From Torymus aiolomorphi (taxonomy: Eukaryota; Arthropoda; Insecta; Hymenoptera; Torymidae): 64,000 bases of DNA. This document shows positions 41,026-52,125 of this stretch, one piece after another (positions within the stretch are counted from its first letter, which is position 1; the number at the start of each line of letters is the position of its first letter). The stretch spans positions 111,864,011 through 111,928,010 of the forward strand of contig CM070877.1 in the NCBI GenBank assembly GCA_036365515.1. The letters run 5' to 3'. The notes under the pieces are model-generated. The model was not told the DNA's origin. It made no database searches and saw only the letters and a program-made list of their open reading frames with translations. The position numbers and the translations under genes were made by a program.

Positions 41026-41216
41026 GGGCCTTCACACAGCTCTGAGGAACAGATAAAAAGAACAAGAATAACATGGATTATATATCTATATACGAAGAAC
41101 AGCAAGGAACAAGACTCTTGTTCCTTGTGTATCTCGCTGTTCCTCGTATATATAGATATACTATCCCATGTTATTCTTATACTTTATATCTCTTCCTCAG
41201 AGCTGTGTGAAGGCCC
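41026..41216. mobile_element. GGGCCTTCACA-family MITE, intact copy
   Basis: GGGCCTTCACACAGCTCTGA on the left and its reverse complement on the right, flanked by ATA on both sides. The 3-bp duplication and GGGCC start suggest the PIF/Harbinger type, though TWA would be the usual target. The centre is a second palindrome around AACAAGACTCTTGTT. A second copy is split by the gypsy element. Confidence 0.8.
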
Positions 41217-41468
41217 ATAGACTGCGCGCTCCCGTGTAAAGCGCTGAAGCCGGGCAAGAGAGACAGGGCAATAGCTGGGGTCATGCTCTCTCTTTCTAAT
41301 GGGCGCTTAGTGGGGGGAGAGTGTTGCCCTCAACGCCCTCTCCTTCATCTGCCGACACCATTTCCTTTCTACCCCACCACTGTAGGTGTGCGAGAGAGAT
41401 AGCGTGACCTATTGACCTCGCGCCGCCACCTTGGGCTTCACGCCGCCCGCAAGAGCGCGCAGTCTATG
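41217..41468. mobile_element. CATAGACTGCGCGC-family MITE
   Basis: ATAGACTGCGCGCTC on the left pairs with GAGCGCGCAGTCTATG on the right, and pairing with the flanking CTTATAC / GTATAAG may extend the TIR outward. The inside is GC-rich without coding. A related copy spans 55103-58333 with insertions. The 41026 MITE sits at its left end. Confidence 0.75.
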
Positions 41469-41860
41469 AGTATAAGTCTACTATGCGACAAGAAGTCATG
41501 CCGTATCAATTGCAATGTGGATTCGCTTGTAAGGTGCAGGTAGGTTGGTGTATGACAGTGGATCCACATTGCAATTTGCATGCGGTATGCGTTTACTACT
41601 CATAGACTTCGTCGATGATTATGGTTGAAAGTCGACGAGTAGTAAACGCATACAGCATGCGATATAAAAGAGCCTTCTATAACCTCATGCAAAATTCTCC
41701 CGCCGACAGTGCAGATCACGCCTGGATTTTTGTTGATCGCCGTACATTCAATGGTGCCAACCTAATAATAGAAGAAGAAGAAGATCATACGACATGCAAT
41801 GTGAATTCGCTGTACGTCTTTACTAACAGAGGAACTGAATTTTTTAGGCTACGTGAATAA
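41469..41860. repeat. Cluster of short hairpins
   Basis: TTGCAATGTGGATTCGCTTG near 41509 pairs with CATTGCAATTTGC-containing sequence near 41570. GTATGCGTTTACTACT near 41585 pairs with AGTAGTAAACGCATAC ending at about 41653. The GCAATGTG..TTCGCTGTA motif recurs near 41790. These look like remnants of several MITEs related to the hairpin at 7155. No gene. Confidence 0.6.
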
Positions 41861-42008
41861 GGGTGTGATCCCATGGCGTTCCAAAAAATTATACGGAACC
41901 ATTTAAGCCCGTGAGAGCGAGAGAGACATTCACGGAAGAACCTCTCTCTCGCACTCACGTGCTTAGATGGTTCCGTCTAATTTTTCGGAACGCCATGGGA
42001 TTGCACCC
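41861..42008. mobile_element. Harbinger-type MITE, TAA duplication
   Basis: GGGTGTGATCCCATGGCGTT pairs with the right end, with TAA on both sides (41858-41860, 42009-42011). 148 bp, no coding. Confidence 0.85.
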
Positions 42009-42104
42009 TAAGTATAGGAATCGAATCAAAATTTGTATAATTATATGTAAATGGATATATAAAGTAAGTATATATTGAATGAAGACTGTCAAAGATGTGT
42101 GAAT

Positions 42105-42215
42105 CATAAGAGCGAGTCCACATAAGAGGCACAGGCCTGTGCTTTTGTGCTTTTGCGCCAAGCGAAAAAAAATAGTTGTCCGACATCTAGCATACTTGTT
42201 ACCATAGACTTATAC
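42105..42215. repeat. Left arm of a MITE split by 18.6 kb of insertions
   Basis: AGCGAGTCCACATAAGAGGC and the following 90 bp match the reverse complement of 60857-60965. The two were once the arms of one short element; everything between them arrived later. Confidence 0.8.
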
Positions 42216-42347
42216 TCACAGGGCCTTCACAGAGCTCTGAGAAACAGATATAAAGAACAAGAATTATATGGGTTAGTATATCTATATATACGAGGAACAG
42301 CGAGATACACAAGGAACAAGAGTCTTGTTCCTTGATGTTCTTCGTAT

Positions 42348-43430
42348 TGTAGCGTCCGTGTTACAATGTCGCGAAAACGATAAAGTTAACGCGATAAATG
42401 TTCCAGTTTTGGTTTACGCCTACACGTAATAACCACGGGAGAAGGAACGCGTGAAAATAGTTAATCGGACAGGTAAATTAAACAATGATAATTCGCGATA
42501 CTAATTAAGCGGCAAGCGACAGCGTCAGCGAACAATTAGAGTGACAGAGAAAGAGAAAGGATAGCAATCTTCAGAGTTACTTACTTTGGGGCGGTTGCGG
42601 TTGGCTCGTTCTCTCAGTTAGCCCTCGTCAGTCTCAGGACCCAAACGCAGCGGGCGATTCAAATGGCAGAAGAAGAGGATCGTAGAAATAAAGTAACTCT
42701 CAAAAATGCAATTATGTGATGTTTATTAATTGCATAAAGTTACGTTAAAACTGTTACACACTGATTGTAGTCGAGATATAATATCAACAATTATTCGCGA
42801 GACTACAATCAGAAAAGCTTGACAAATATTTTAAGTTAATTCCACACGAAAATATTCTAAGTCAATTATACTCGAAATTATTCTAAGTAAATTCTACTCG
42901 AAATTATTCAAGTAAATTCTGCTCGAAAATATTCTAAGTTAATTCTGCTCGAAAATATTCTAAGTCAGAATACAAAATGTCGAAAATTATTCTAAGTCCA
43001 ATTGTTACAATTAAATAGTCGTCGGTCAAGGGCTTCGCCCTTCGAAACAAAAAGAACAAAAGCTTCTGCTCGAGTGGAGGCGCGTCGCGGCTTTTATACC
43101 CGCGCATGTATCTAGGGCAGATGCAAAGGTAAGGGAGTGTAGGGTATCTCATCTTTTGCATGGGGTGGCAAGGACGCGGGTGGGGAACTCGGGTTCGAAT
43201 GTGGCGCTGCCAAGGACAAGGGTTGGATCGATAGGCGGTACGAATACGGGTAAGGTAGGATTCGTTACCATGCGAACTGTGGCTCACGTAGGTAACCCAG
43301 TTGCTACCATGTGGCGCCACTGACAGGAAAGAGGACTCATGGTAACATGAAGGAAAAAAGGTTGTAGGGTGGTAAGGATAGATGGTAGCATGGGTGTCCA
43401 AAGTAGCGGTCATTCGTGCTCGACGTGACA
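42348..43430 (-). repeat. 3' LTR of the gypsy element
   Basis: Nearly identical to 53949-55032. In element orientation it begins TGTCACGTCGAGCACGA and ends GGACGCTACA. Confidence 0.95.
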
Positions 43431-43445
43431 CGTCCCCCCCCCCCG
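43431..43445 (-). other. Candidate polypurine tract
   Basis: In element orientation a run of about eleven G lies directly before the 3' LTR, the expected position for plus-strand priming. Confidence 0.5.
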
Positions 43446-46400
43446 AAGACGTGCGCTGCGGGGCGGCGCTTGCTGGTCCCTCCGTCCAAGTGTCGCAATT
43501 TTAACATACGCTGTATGTCTGATTGTCTTCGAAGCCTTCCTTTCCAAACTTTAGGTGCAAGATGTAACCTCTTCCTGTTCGCTCTGCCTTAGCCTGCTTA
43601 GTAGTGGGCGAAGTAAGTAGTCGTCGTTTTCCATTCCACGACTTCCTCGTCCTCGGTAAATTTGAAAGCGTATCCATGATTATTAAGCTCGTTTAGTCAA
43701 CGCATATTCTCTCTCTTGCCATGCCGATGGACCGGTCGTCAGTATTGGACAGTAGCTTCCAGGCATCTCCTCCCTTGAACAAATTAACAGTTGCCTTATT
43801 ATGAGCGGATGCAGTTGCCTCCTGTTCATCGCCGCGCCTTGGTTCTCCTTCACGGTGGCCATACATGAGTCGTACCACAGCGAACCACAGAAAAATAATT
43901 CGCAGCAGCCTAAACTGCAGACGGTTGCCTCTGGTTATTCCCTTCGGTTCCCGCTCGTCGACTTCAACGTTTGCCTTTGGAGTGCGTCTACCTTGCTCTA
44001 TTAGATTTGTGTTACTTCCACATACCTCATAACAACGGCAGTTCGTCAGATAAAGTGAATCCGTAAGGCTATGCGTATTCCCTTTGGTCGTTGACGTCCA
44101 AGGTCGTTACATTGCTTGAAGTTCACGATGAGACTCCACCATAGCTGAGCGACGGCATCAAGTCGTACGAGCTTCGCTGTGTTGGTGATTATTAAGTATT
44201 GGCGGGCAAAGTGTAGTGTCGTAAGGTTGCAATGGGGACGCTGTGGCTGGCACAATAGCTGGCGAATGAACACTCCCTCGACCGCTTGGTTTCAATTTGG
44301 ATGGGATAGGAATATTAGTAAAAAAAAAGGAAAATTGGAAGGAAAGTATCGTACCCTAATCGACTTTTTCTTTACTGACAAATTTCCTCTACCCAAGTTT
44401 ACAAATTCCCTATTGATAATTTTTATACTAAAATTCATAATTTTTATACCATGTAACAATACCATATTTATTTTCTTCCCCCCTATACTGGCGTTGGAGA
44501 TGTGTTCGCCTCGCTTAATTCTGAGTAATACGATACCCTTACAAAATTCCAACGCAAAGTAGAGTAATACAGTACTCCTATACGGAATTGCGATCCAAAA
44601 CTTAATTTTAATCTTTATTTTCAAGTAAGCGAAAGACTAAAGAGATAAATATTTCTACAAAGCTAACAATAATCAGAATAAGAAATACAGAAAGTACTAT
44701 GTATAACAAATCTTTTGTTGAAATCTCATTTCGAAAGTTAATCACGTGAACACTATGCTAATTTTCGAAGTTTTATTTAATAGATAATTCTATGTGCAAG
44801 TTTCATTTCACATTAGGTAAGTACCACAATGTCCCAGTCCAATAAAAACTAATAAAAATATTCAGTTATAGACATCGTTGAATTCCACACATTCGTCAAT
44901 TCGCATTCTACAATTCTTTGGAAATTTAATTATTTGACAGTCCGAAATCGGAATTTTATAAACTTTCCGGAATAAGCAACTTCTAACCTAAATTCGCTTA
45001 CAGTCGAAATAAGCCATAACCCATTCTTTTGAAAATAACGCTCTTTTCTTTGTGAAAACTATATGTCACCTATATGATAAATTATCATAATTAGTTTTTG
45101 ATAAGATCATTTTCTCACAAGACATAAGATTTTTAACATAACACTGATTTTCACAAAAAAAGCATTTCTTTCATTACATATTCTTTCATTGATTTAAGCA
45201 TAAATAACAGTTGCCTATATCAGCCACTATCATAAGTATAGTCCGCTTGCAGTTGTATAATAAACTCGATTAGTGTTTTGTTATCCGGATTTAGTCTGAA
45301 AAACTAGAAAAGATTGCATTGCGTACACAAAAAGAAGGGTCCCTATTTGTAAAAGGTACAACCAGTTCAATACATAATTCACTACTTACACTATATTTAC
45401 TTTCACAACGCAAACGAATAAAATAGATCGAACTTTTGATAGAAAAAACTGTAAAGCTAAACTTTTCGTATCTCTTATGCTTAGCAAAGATTTATTTAAT
45501 TCCGCCGATGTAAACGAACAGCACCTTTTGGCGATCCAGTAAATCGCATAAGTTCGATACGAGCTGTTTAGTTTTGAATACAATATGCATTAACGCGTAT
45601 AAATTTTTCAAGCTAAAGTCAAGATTGACTTCTGTTTTTGTATTTTCCAATCAGAAATTCTTTTACTTTATTATCCAACCTTTCAAACTATTTTGCCATA
45701 GCCGTTCTCTCGCTTGCGTAATCATTCTCTATTATACAAATATAGGTTCTTTTTCACCCGTCATAATTTTGACCTTGTCGTCTCGCGAAGTCCACATTGC
45801 CCTAATAATTTCTTTACAATTTTCTAACAAATAGCTGTAGGTGGTACATTGTACTCCTCCCCCTTGAGACAACGGCAAGGTCATTAAATAACTCACTCTT
45901 TTTCAAATTATTAGTTAGTGCGCCTAAACTATGCAAATCTACCTATATCTAAGATTTTTATTACGTAAGTTATCGTGTTATCGGATTCATCTAATTGCTG
46001 ATACGCGTCTTGTAAAGTAATTTTTCTTCATCCAATTTCGCTGGTTTAAATTACATACTGGTACAAATTCGCATTTTCAAATGCCAGTCCTGGATTGGTG
46101 TCGATTGCATAATAGTAAAGTAGCCCATCCCTTGCGCGGATGCTAGAAAGGACAGCAGAAATCCGGTGACTTCGATTAATAGTTTGACGTCCACTGCTGC
46201 TCGCTTTAAATTACCATTTGTTCTAAAAAATTTCAAAAGAACTAAGTTAAAACTGCTAAGAATTAAAAACCCATTGTGTGTACAATTTTGAAGAATCTTT
46301 ATCTGCAAACATGAAAGTAATATGTTATCTTTATTAGTCCGAAAACTGGTTTCAATTTCAAAGTTGTTGCAAGAATGAACAGCAACGTCCTCATCTGTAA

Positions 46401-46453
46401 ACATGAATAAAAATGTTAACTTTCTAACTTACGTTAAGCTTAACTTTTTATTC
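43446..46453. other. Gypsy 3' internal region, no domain recognised
   Basis: Lies between the end of integrase and the 3' LTR. Small frames on both strands have no recognisable motif or signal peptide. An eroded env cannot be excluded but is not supported. Confidence 0.5.
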
Positions 46454-47770
46454 TTACAAGCTTTCGGAATCTGCGTGCGGATTAATATGCGACAAGCGTA
46501 AGCGATTACTATGCACGACTTTGGTCTTATTTTCCTTAATTTGAATTTTTACATTGCCATTTTCCCAGATTTCAATTATTAAGTAAGGGCCTGAATATTG
46601 ATTTTCAAATTTATGCGGTTTTGGCCCGCTCTGCAACCACACAAAATCGCCTATTTTGAAATTCTTATGATTTGATTTTTATCATAATATTCTTTAGCTC
46701 TTTGTTTAGCCGATAATAGTTTTTCTTGTGCGGTTCTTTGGAGAAAACTCAATCTTTCGACCAAAGTTGTCATGTACCCCGCGTAAGTAGGCAATAAATC
46801 TTCCGGCTCTAAGGGGTCGCTCGAGGGCACTCTCGCCAGGCGTCCGAACACTAACTCGAACGGAGTATGCTGGGTTCCTTCATGTTTGCCCGTGTTGAAA
46901 TTAAACATTGCTAACTCAACCCACTCGTCCCAATCTAAATGTTTCGTGGCAAACATTTTCAAAAATTCACTAAGTGGCGAGTGCGAGCGCTCTAAAGAGC
47001 CGTTAGATTGAGGGTGAAAAGCGGTAGTTTTTACTTGCTTAATTTTAAATCGTTTTGCAACGCGCTTAACTAATTTACTAAGAAAATTGGTGCCTTGATC
47101 GGTAAGCATAGCTTGCGGCGCGCCAAAAGCAAATAAAGCGTTTGATAAAAGCATCTGCTACAGTAATGGCAGTCTGGTCTTTTAAAGGGACTCCCACCGA
47201 GAATTTTGTAAATTGATCCTGCATAGTTAAAATGTACTCGGATTCGTCTTTAGTTCTCGGTAACGGTCCTACGATGTCCAAACTAACCGTGAAAAATGGA
47301 ATACAAGGGTGGTCCGTTATAATCATTTTCTGTTTTGTTTTGACCCGCACTAATTTTTTAAGCTGGCAAGGAACGCATTTTTGAATGAAGGCTTGTATGT
47401 CCTCCTTTAAATGCTCCCACTGATATTTATATTTTATTCTATTCAAAGTTTTAGTTACTCCTTTGTGTCCACCCGCCGCCGAACAATGAGCTTCGTGAAT
47501 TATATCCGCTCTTTTACTCGGCTCCGGGTGCTGTATGAGTCCACGGCAAATAATTATTTTAACACTATTATTACCTAATTCACGTCTTAAAGAGGCCAAA
47601 ATATCTTTAAACTCAACATTTTCGATATTACTGCTCCTAGCCATACTAAAAGAAGCAATTTGATTAATATCTAAAAATTTTGCTAACTTCCTAAGTAACT
47701 GGGCCAAAATTTCTAAGGTATCCCATAAACTATTTTTACCTTTGCCCCTAAGTGGTAATACAAAATGCAT
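46454..47770 (-). pseudogene. Gypsy integrase with frameshifts
   Basis: Shows the zinc-binding HHCC domain (HEAHCSAAGGHKG ... CVPCQLKK) and the core catalytic residues in VSLDIVGPLP, MLTDQGTNFLS and HPQSNGSLERSH. A C-terminal segment has GPYLIIEI and HSNRLRL, typical of the gypsy integrase tail. Frame changes near 47115 and 46650 split it into three pieces, so this copy cannot make integrase in one chain as read. Confidence 0.9.
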
Positions 47771-47807
47771 TTTTTATTGGCCTTAATGATTTTAGGCTCT
47801 CCCGTTA

Positions 47808-48467
47808 CTAAATTCTCGAAATGCGGAAGCTTCCTAAATCCTTTAATTGCCTAGACCCCTCATCGAGCGGTTCTCCGTCCGTGCTCACAAAATAAAGGTA
47901 ACTATCCTTCCTCATAAACAATTTCTCTCTACAATAGATTATATTGTCTTGAGGACCGACCGCTTTCAGCGCGACACTTTTTTCATTGACCGCGTCCTCG
48001 TCCCCGAAAGTCATGTCGGAAAAGGGACCTTTAAACACCGAGATGTTGTCGCGCCCGGATGCTTCCCGGCACGCGAGCTCTCCTGACATAACCGTTTGCT
48101 CACTTTCCTCGGGCGCGAACGCAGAGAGACAGTGGCGAGATTGGTCTGTGCAGCGTTTCTTTTTATTGCTATCCGCAGCTTGCGGTACGAGAGACGCAGA
48201 CGTCTCCTTATCTTCGACAAAGGACGCGCATTCCTGAACCTCTTCGACCGCGGGGGCTTCCTTTCTTTTACGCGGCGCGAGAGCTTTAATGGCTTGCTTA
48301 TACTTTTCAGTGGCTTGGCGGCCCGCACGCTTACGCGTGGCCATTGCATGCAAGGTGGGCGCGCCGTCCCCCTGCTGGGTTTGCCGTTCCTGGGGCGGCT
48401 CTACTGTCTGTTCGCCAGCGACAGCATGGCGCCCCTCTCCCCTATGCTGACTTGTGTAGCTACGCAT
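47808..48467 (-). CDS. Gypsy pol linker between RNase H and integrase
   Basis: A basic, Gln/Glu-rich segment of about 219 codons with no recognised domain, more GC-rich than its surroundings. It overlaps the 3' end of the RT/RNase H frame in another frame. It either belongs to the polyprotein through a frame change or is an acquired segment. Confidence 0.45.
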   Translation of the reverse strand: MRSYTSQHRGEGRHAVAGEQTVEPPQERQTQQGDGAPTLHAMATRKRAGRQATEKYKQAIKALAPRKRKEAPAVEEVQECASFVEDKETSASLVPQAADSNKKKRCTDQSRHCLSAFAPEESEQTVMSGELACREASGRDNISVFKGPFSDMTFGDEDAVNEKSVALKAVGPQDNIIYCREKLFMRKDSYLYFVSTDGEPLDEGSRQLKDLGSFRISRI

Positions 48468-50122
48468 ACTTTTTCTATAATCGGGTTGCGCGACAGTGCG
48501 TCCGCGTTCAGATTTAATTCACCTTTCTTATAGAGTACATCGAATTGATAGTCTAAAAGTTTTAAACGCCAACGCGTGACTCTAGATCCTGGATCATTAT
48601 GATTGTTCAACCAAACTAGCGGCCTGTGATCAGTAATTAAAGTGAATTTATTCCCGTATAAGTAAGGTCTGAATTGCGTAATAGCGTACACGATTGCTAA
48701 TGCTTCTTTTGAAAACGTACAATAATTCTTTTCTGCTTGATTCATCGCGCGCGACACAAAGGCTATGGGACGATCTTTTCCAATTTCTCCTTGCGATAAA
48801 ACTGCCCCGATTGCGTACCCGCTAGCGTCGGTAGTTACTAAAAACTTTTCTTCGAAATGCGGATGCGCTAAAACCGGTGGTTCGCATAATTTATCACGGA
48901 GAGTCTCAAATGCCGTTTGCGCGTTCTCATCCCAAACAAAAAGTTGTTCTTTTCTAAGAAGGTCAGTTAAAGGCTTGGCTATTCGTGCAAAGCCATTAAT
49001 AAATCGCCTATAATAACCAGCTAGTCCTAAAAATTGTTTAATATTTTTCTGATTTCTAGGCACTGGAAATTCTTTAACTGCTTTTAGTTTTTCCGGGTCC
49101 GGGCGTAAACCGTCACCGTTAATTATATGTCCCAAATAATTAATTTCCGGTTTAAGAAATTCACATTTTTCCGGTTGCAAAACTAAATTAGCATGGCGCA
49201 GTTTTTCAAACAACTTCTCGATTGTTTCTATGTGCTCGTTAAAAGTTTTAGAGTAGACGCAAATGTCATCAAAAAAATGAACCACGTTTTTCATACCAGC
49301 AATTACTTTAAGAACGAGTGACAAAAATACCGGAGCGCTTGTCTTTAATCCAAAAGGCGATCTAACAAAATGAAATAAACCGAGCTCACAAGAAAAAGCT
49401 GTTTTTTCTCTGTCCTCAGCTTTAATTTTAATTTGATGATAACCCGCGTATAAATCGAAAACTGAGAAAAATTTGGCATCACCAAGCTGATCCAAAATAT
49501 CCGCTATGTTCGGAACCGGATGATTGTAATCGGGTATAATGGCGTTTAACTTTCTAAAGTCTACTACTACCCGAAATTTTTTCTTGCCGTCGGGTCCCGG
49601 TTTTTTGTCAACGCAGAACACGGGCGCCGAGTAGGCACTTGTTGAAGGTTCGACGATGCCTTTCTCTAACATTTCTTTTACCTGCCTATTGATCTCTTCT
49701 TTTAGAATAGGTGGGTGTCTAAATTGTTTAATTCTAATTGGAATATTCGTTGTTGTGGGTATTTCGTGTTCAATTACATTTGTCGCGGGCATAATATCTC
49801 CCGCTAAATAAAATCGATCCGAAAATTTCACAAGGAGTGACTCAATTTCGGCTAATTGATTAGGTGACAAATGCTTAAGACGTAAAAGCTCTCTTAATTT
49901 AGTCACCCTCTCATTTCCTAAAAGGAAAACCGTGTCTGACATGCACATAATTTGATGGTCGCGTGGCTCCCCTATTTTATGGCTCCGCCTTTCTACCCTA
50001 ATTTGGCTACTTAAGTGCGGAGGGTGCGGCCTATGCTTCCATACTGACCAGACTACTCCATTTATATTTCTTTTAATTTGATGTAGCATCTGGCGTAAAG
50101 TGCATAACATGTCAGAGGTCAC
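48401..50122 (-). CDS. Gypsy reverse transcriptase and RNase H
   Basis: A 573-codon open frame. The RT core starts near residue 125: FRVVVDFRKLN, D223 in FSVFDLYAGYHQIKI, PFGLKTSAPVF, and the catalytic FFDD at 284-287 (Asp 286 and neighbour; usually YxDD). RNase H follows from about 425 with VTTDASGYAIGAVL and ITDHRPLVWL. RNase H ends near LNLNADALSR. All core motifs are intact. The upstream join to the protease frame is broken. Confidence 0.95.
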   Translation of the reverse strand: MTSDMLCTLRQMLHQIKRNINGVVWSVWKHRPHPPHLSSQIRVERRSHKIGEPRDHQIMCMSDTVFLLGNERVTKLRELLRLKHLSPNQLAEIESLLVKFSDRFYLAGDIMPATNVIEHEIPTTTNIPIRIKQFRHPPILKEEINRQVKEMLEKGIVEPSTSAYSAPVFCVDKKPGPDGKKKFRVVVDFRKLNAIIPDYNHPVPNIADILDQLGDAKFFSVFDLYAGYHQIKIKAEDREKTAFSCELGLFHFVRSPFGLKTSAPVFLSLVLKVIAGMKNVVHFFDDICVYSKTFNEHIETIEKLFEKLRHANLVLQPEKCEFLKPEINYLGHIINGDGLRPDPEKLKAVKEFPVPRNQKNIKQFLGLAGYYRRFINGFARIAKPLTDLLRKEQLFVWDENAQTAFETLRDKLCEPPVLAHPHFEEKFLVTTDASGYAIGAVLSQGEIGKDRPIAFVSRAMNQAEKNYCTFSKEALAIVYAITQFRPYLYGNKFTLITDHRPLVWLNNHNDPGSRVTRWRLKLLDYQFDVLYKKGELNLNADALSRNPIIEKVCVATQVSIGERGAMLSLANRQ

Positions 50123-52105
50123 CTCGCCCTCGACACGCGATACTCTCTCATTTTCTTAAAAATAGGAATGGCGGTGAAACAAGTAACATTTAAAGCGCAA
50201 GAGTATAAGCGTAATAATGAACTACTTTTCCATGCTTGCAAAAAGGTTAACTTCTCTAGCTTGACACGCAACCCCTCAAAAAGGTGCGCCAGCTGAAAGT
50301 CTTCTCGAACTAAAGCATAAGACAATGCGCTGGTTAATTTATTACTTCCGCCCTTCTCAATATTGCCGGACAACGACAACTTTTGCTTCCTCAATAAATT
50401 ACTAATTTTGCTAAAACTATTCCTTTTAATTTTAGTTCTTTTATGAGTTTCATGCTTGTATTTAATACACGTAAAATTCCTTATTTTATTACAAACAAAA
50501 TTTACTTTTCTCCTACTTTTATTCAATACCGTTTTTGCTCTATAATTTTTTATATTCAATCCAACATTTCCCCCTTGAGTGCTAACACTCATACTATTTT
50601 TACAAGCTAAAATTTCCGAATTTTTCTTATTTTCTACCACAATACATTTATTAACTTTACTTTCAAATTTAGCCCAATTTTTTACAAGAAGATCTTCACT
50701 AACTCTATTTTTCCAATTTTTATTTAACAAGTCCAAATACTGTTGAGATACGCTATTTTTTAACGTTTGCTCTCTAAATAAATTATTTCCGAATATAATC
50801 CTGTTCACTTTTTCTTTCAAACTTTTATTTTTACAAAACTTAGTTCTCAAATTTTGCTTTTTAGCTATTTTAACTAACCGGTTTTTAGTTTCACAATGCT
50901 TAACTTTCAAATCTTTATTTTTATCAATTTTTAAGTTTAAGCTTTTATTTTTTTTTTCTGTTCAAATTTCATTTTTTTCAAATTTTATTTTTACAAATTA
51001 GATTTTTTGCTTTTAACTTTTTTAACGAGTTTTTAATGCTTAACTTTCAAATCTTTAGCTTTTTATTCAATTTTTTTTTAAATTCACATCTTTTAATTTT
51101 ATTTTTACAAATTTCATTTTTCAATTTTCTAGTTTTTTCAAATTTCAAATTCAAATTTTTGTTTTTACAAATTTTATTTTTCAAATGACTAGCTTCTTCA
51201 AAGTTCAAATTCAAGTTTTTGCTTTTATCAATTTTATTTTCCGAATCGCTAGCTTTTTCAAAGTTCAAATTCAAATTTTTGCTTTTACTAATTTTATTTT
51301 CCGAATCACTAGTTTTTTCAAAGTTCAAATTCAAAATTTTGCTTTTACAATTTTTACTTTCCAAATTACTAATTTTTTCAAATTTCAAATTCAAATTTTT
51401 ATTTTCATCAATTCCATTTTTTAAATCAATTTTTTCCAAAACGTGCACGGTACAAATTTCAAATGGGGCGATACTTTTAAGCGAAGAAAGACAAATATGT
51501 GAAATAATTTTCTCATGCGAAGCAGGTAAATCGCTATAAACGTTCTGAGTGCTACACTCGCCTAAAACAACACTGGATTTGTGCGACCGAGCAGTTGCAA
51601 CGGGATTTTTCGCGTGTCCGGAATTGCGCTCATCCCCCCACATCGTACCCTGCGTTACTTCCTTATGTCGTTCGGCTCGTGCCAAACTTACACTCTCTTT
51701 GTTTATTGGCCGCGCGAAATCTACACTACTCGAGCACCGTAAACTGATTACGTGAGAAGCTATTTCCAAAAAATTTTCTTCATAATTAATTTTTGCCCCG
51801 TATTTTCTTAACATTTCGCTGCCGATTAACCCGTCCTCTTCAATAGGAAAATCGTCAGGAACCAAATGAAAATACAATGTTAAATCGCGGAAAATCAAGG
51901 GTATTTTCCCGCGCGAGTTAATCGATTCCTTAGTAATACCTTTAAGTTCAAGAATTTCGTTTTCAAAAACAATGGCCTTACTAGGTTTTTTACTAATTTT
52001 AAGCAACGACGGGCCTGCCCCCGTATCTAACATTAATTTGAGCGATACCTGATAATTTTCAAATGGCAATTCTATTACAGGTGACTTACTATTAATACTC
52101 AACAA
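50119..52105 (-). pseudogene. Gypsy protease and repeat-rich spacer
   Basis: The aspartic protease motif LMLDTGAGPSLLKI opens the frame (52105-51047), with a flap and IGSEMLRKYG further on. From about 51430 to 51100 the protein is a tandem repeat of about 20 residues with the theme NLNLNFEKASDSENK, encoded by 60-bp DNA repeats. A Lys/Asn-rich frame (50910-50119) continues in another phase up to RT. The spacer has no known domain. Confidence 0.8.
51100..51430 (-). repeat. 60-bp coding tandem repeat in gypsy pol
   Basis: About five units around TTCAAATTCAAATTTTTG on the plus strand, in frame with the protease reading frame. Confidence 0.85.
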
Positions 52106-52125
52106 AATGGACTTTCGCGCAAATT

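Noticed and set aside
40574..41220. 179-codon frame across the P-like TIR and MITE
   Set aside because: It spans an element boundary and has no homologous frame conserved in the other arm.
46051..46404. Possible env remnant in gypsy
   Set aside because: 117 codons with no signal peptide, cleavage site or membrane anchor that I can identify.
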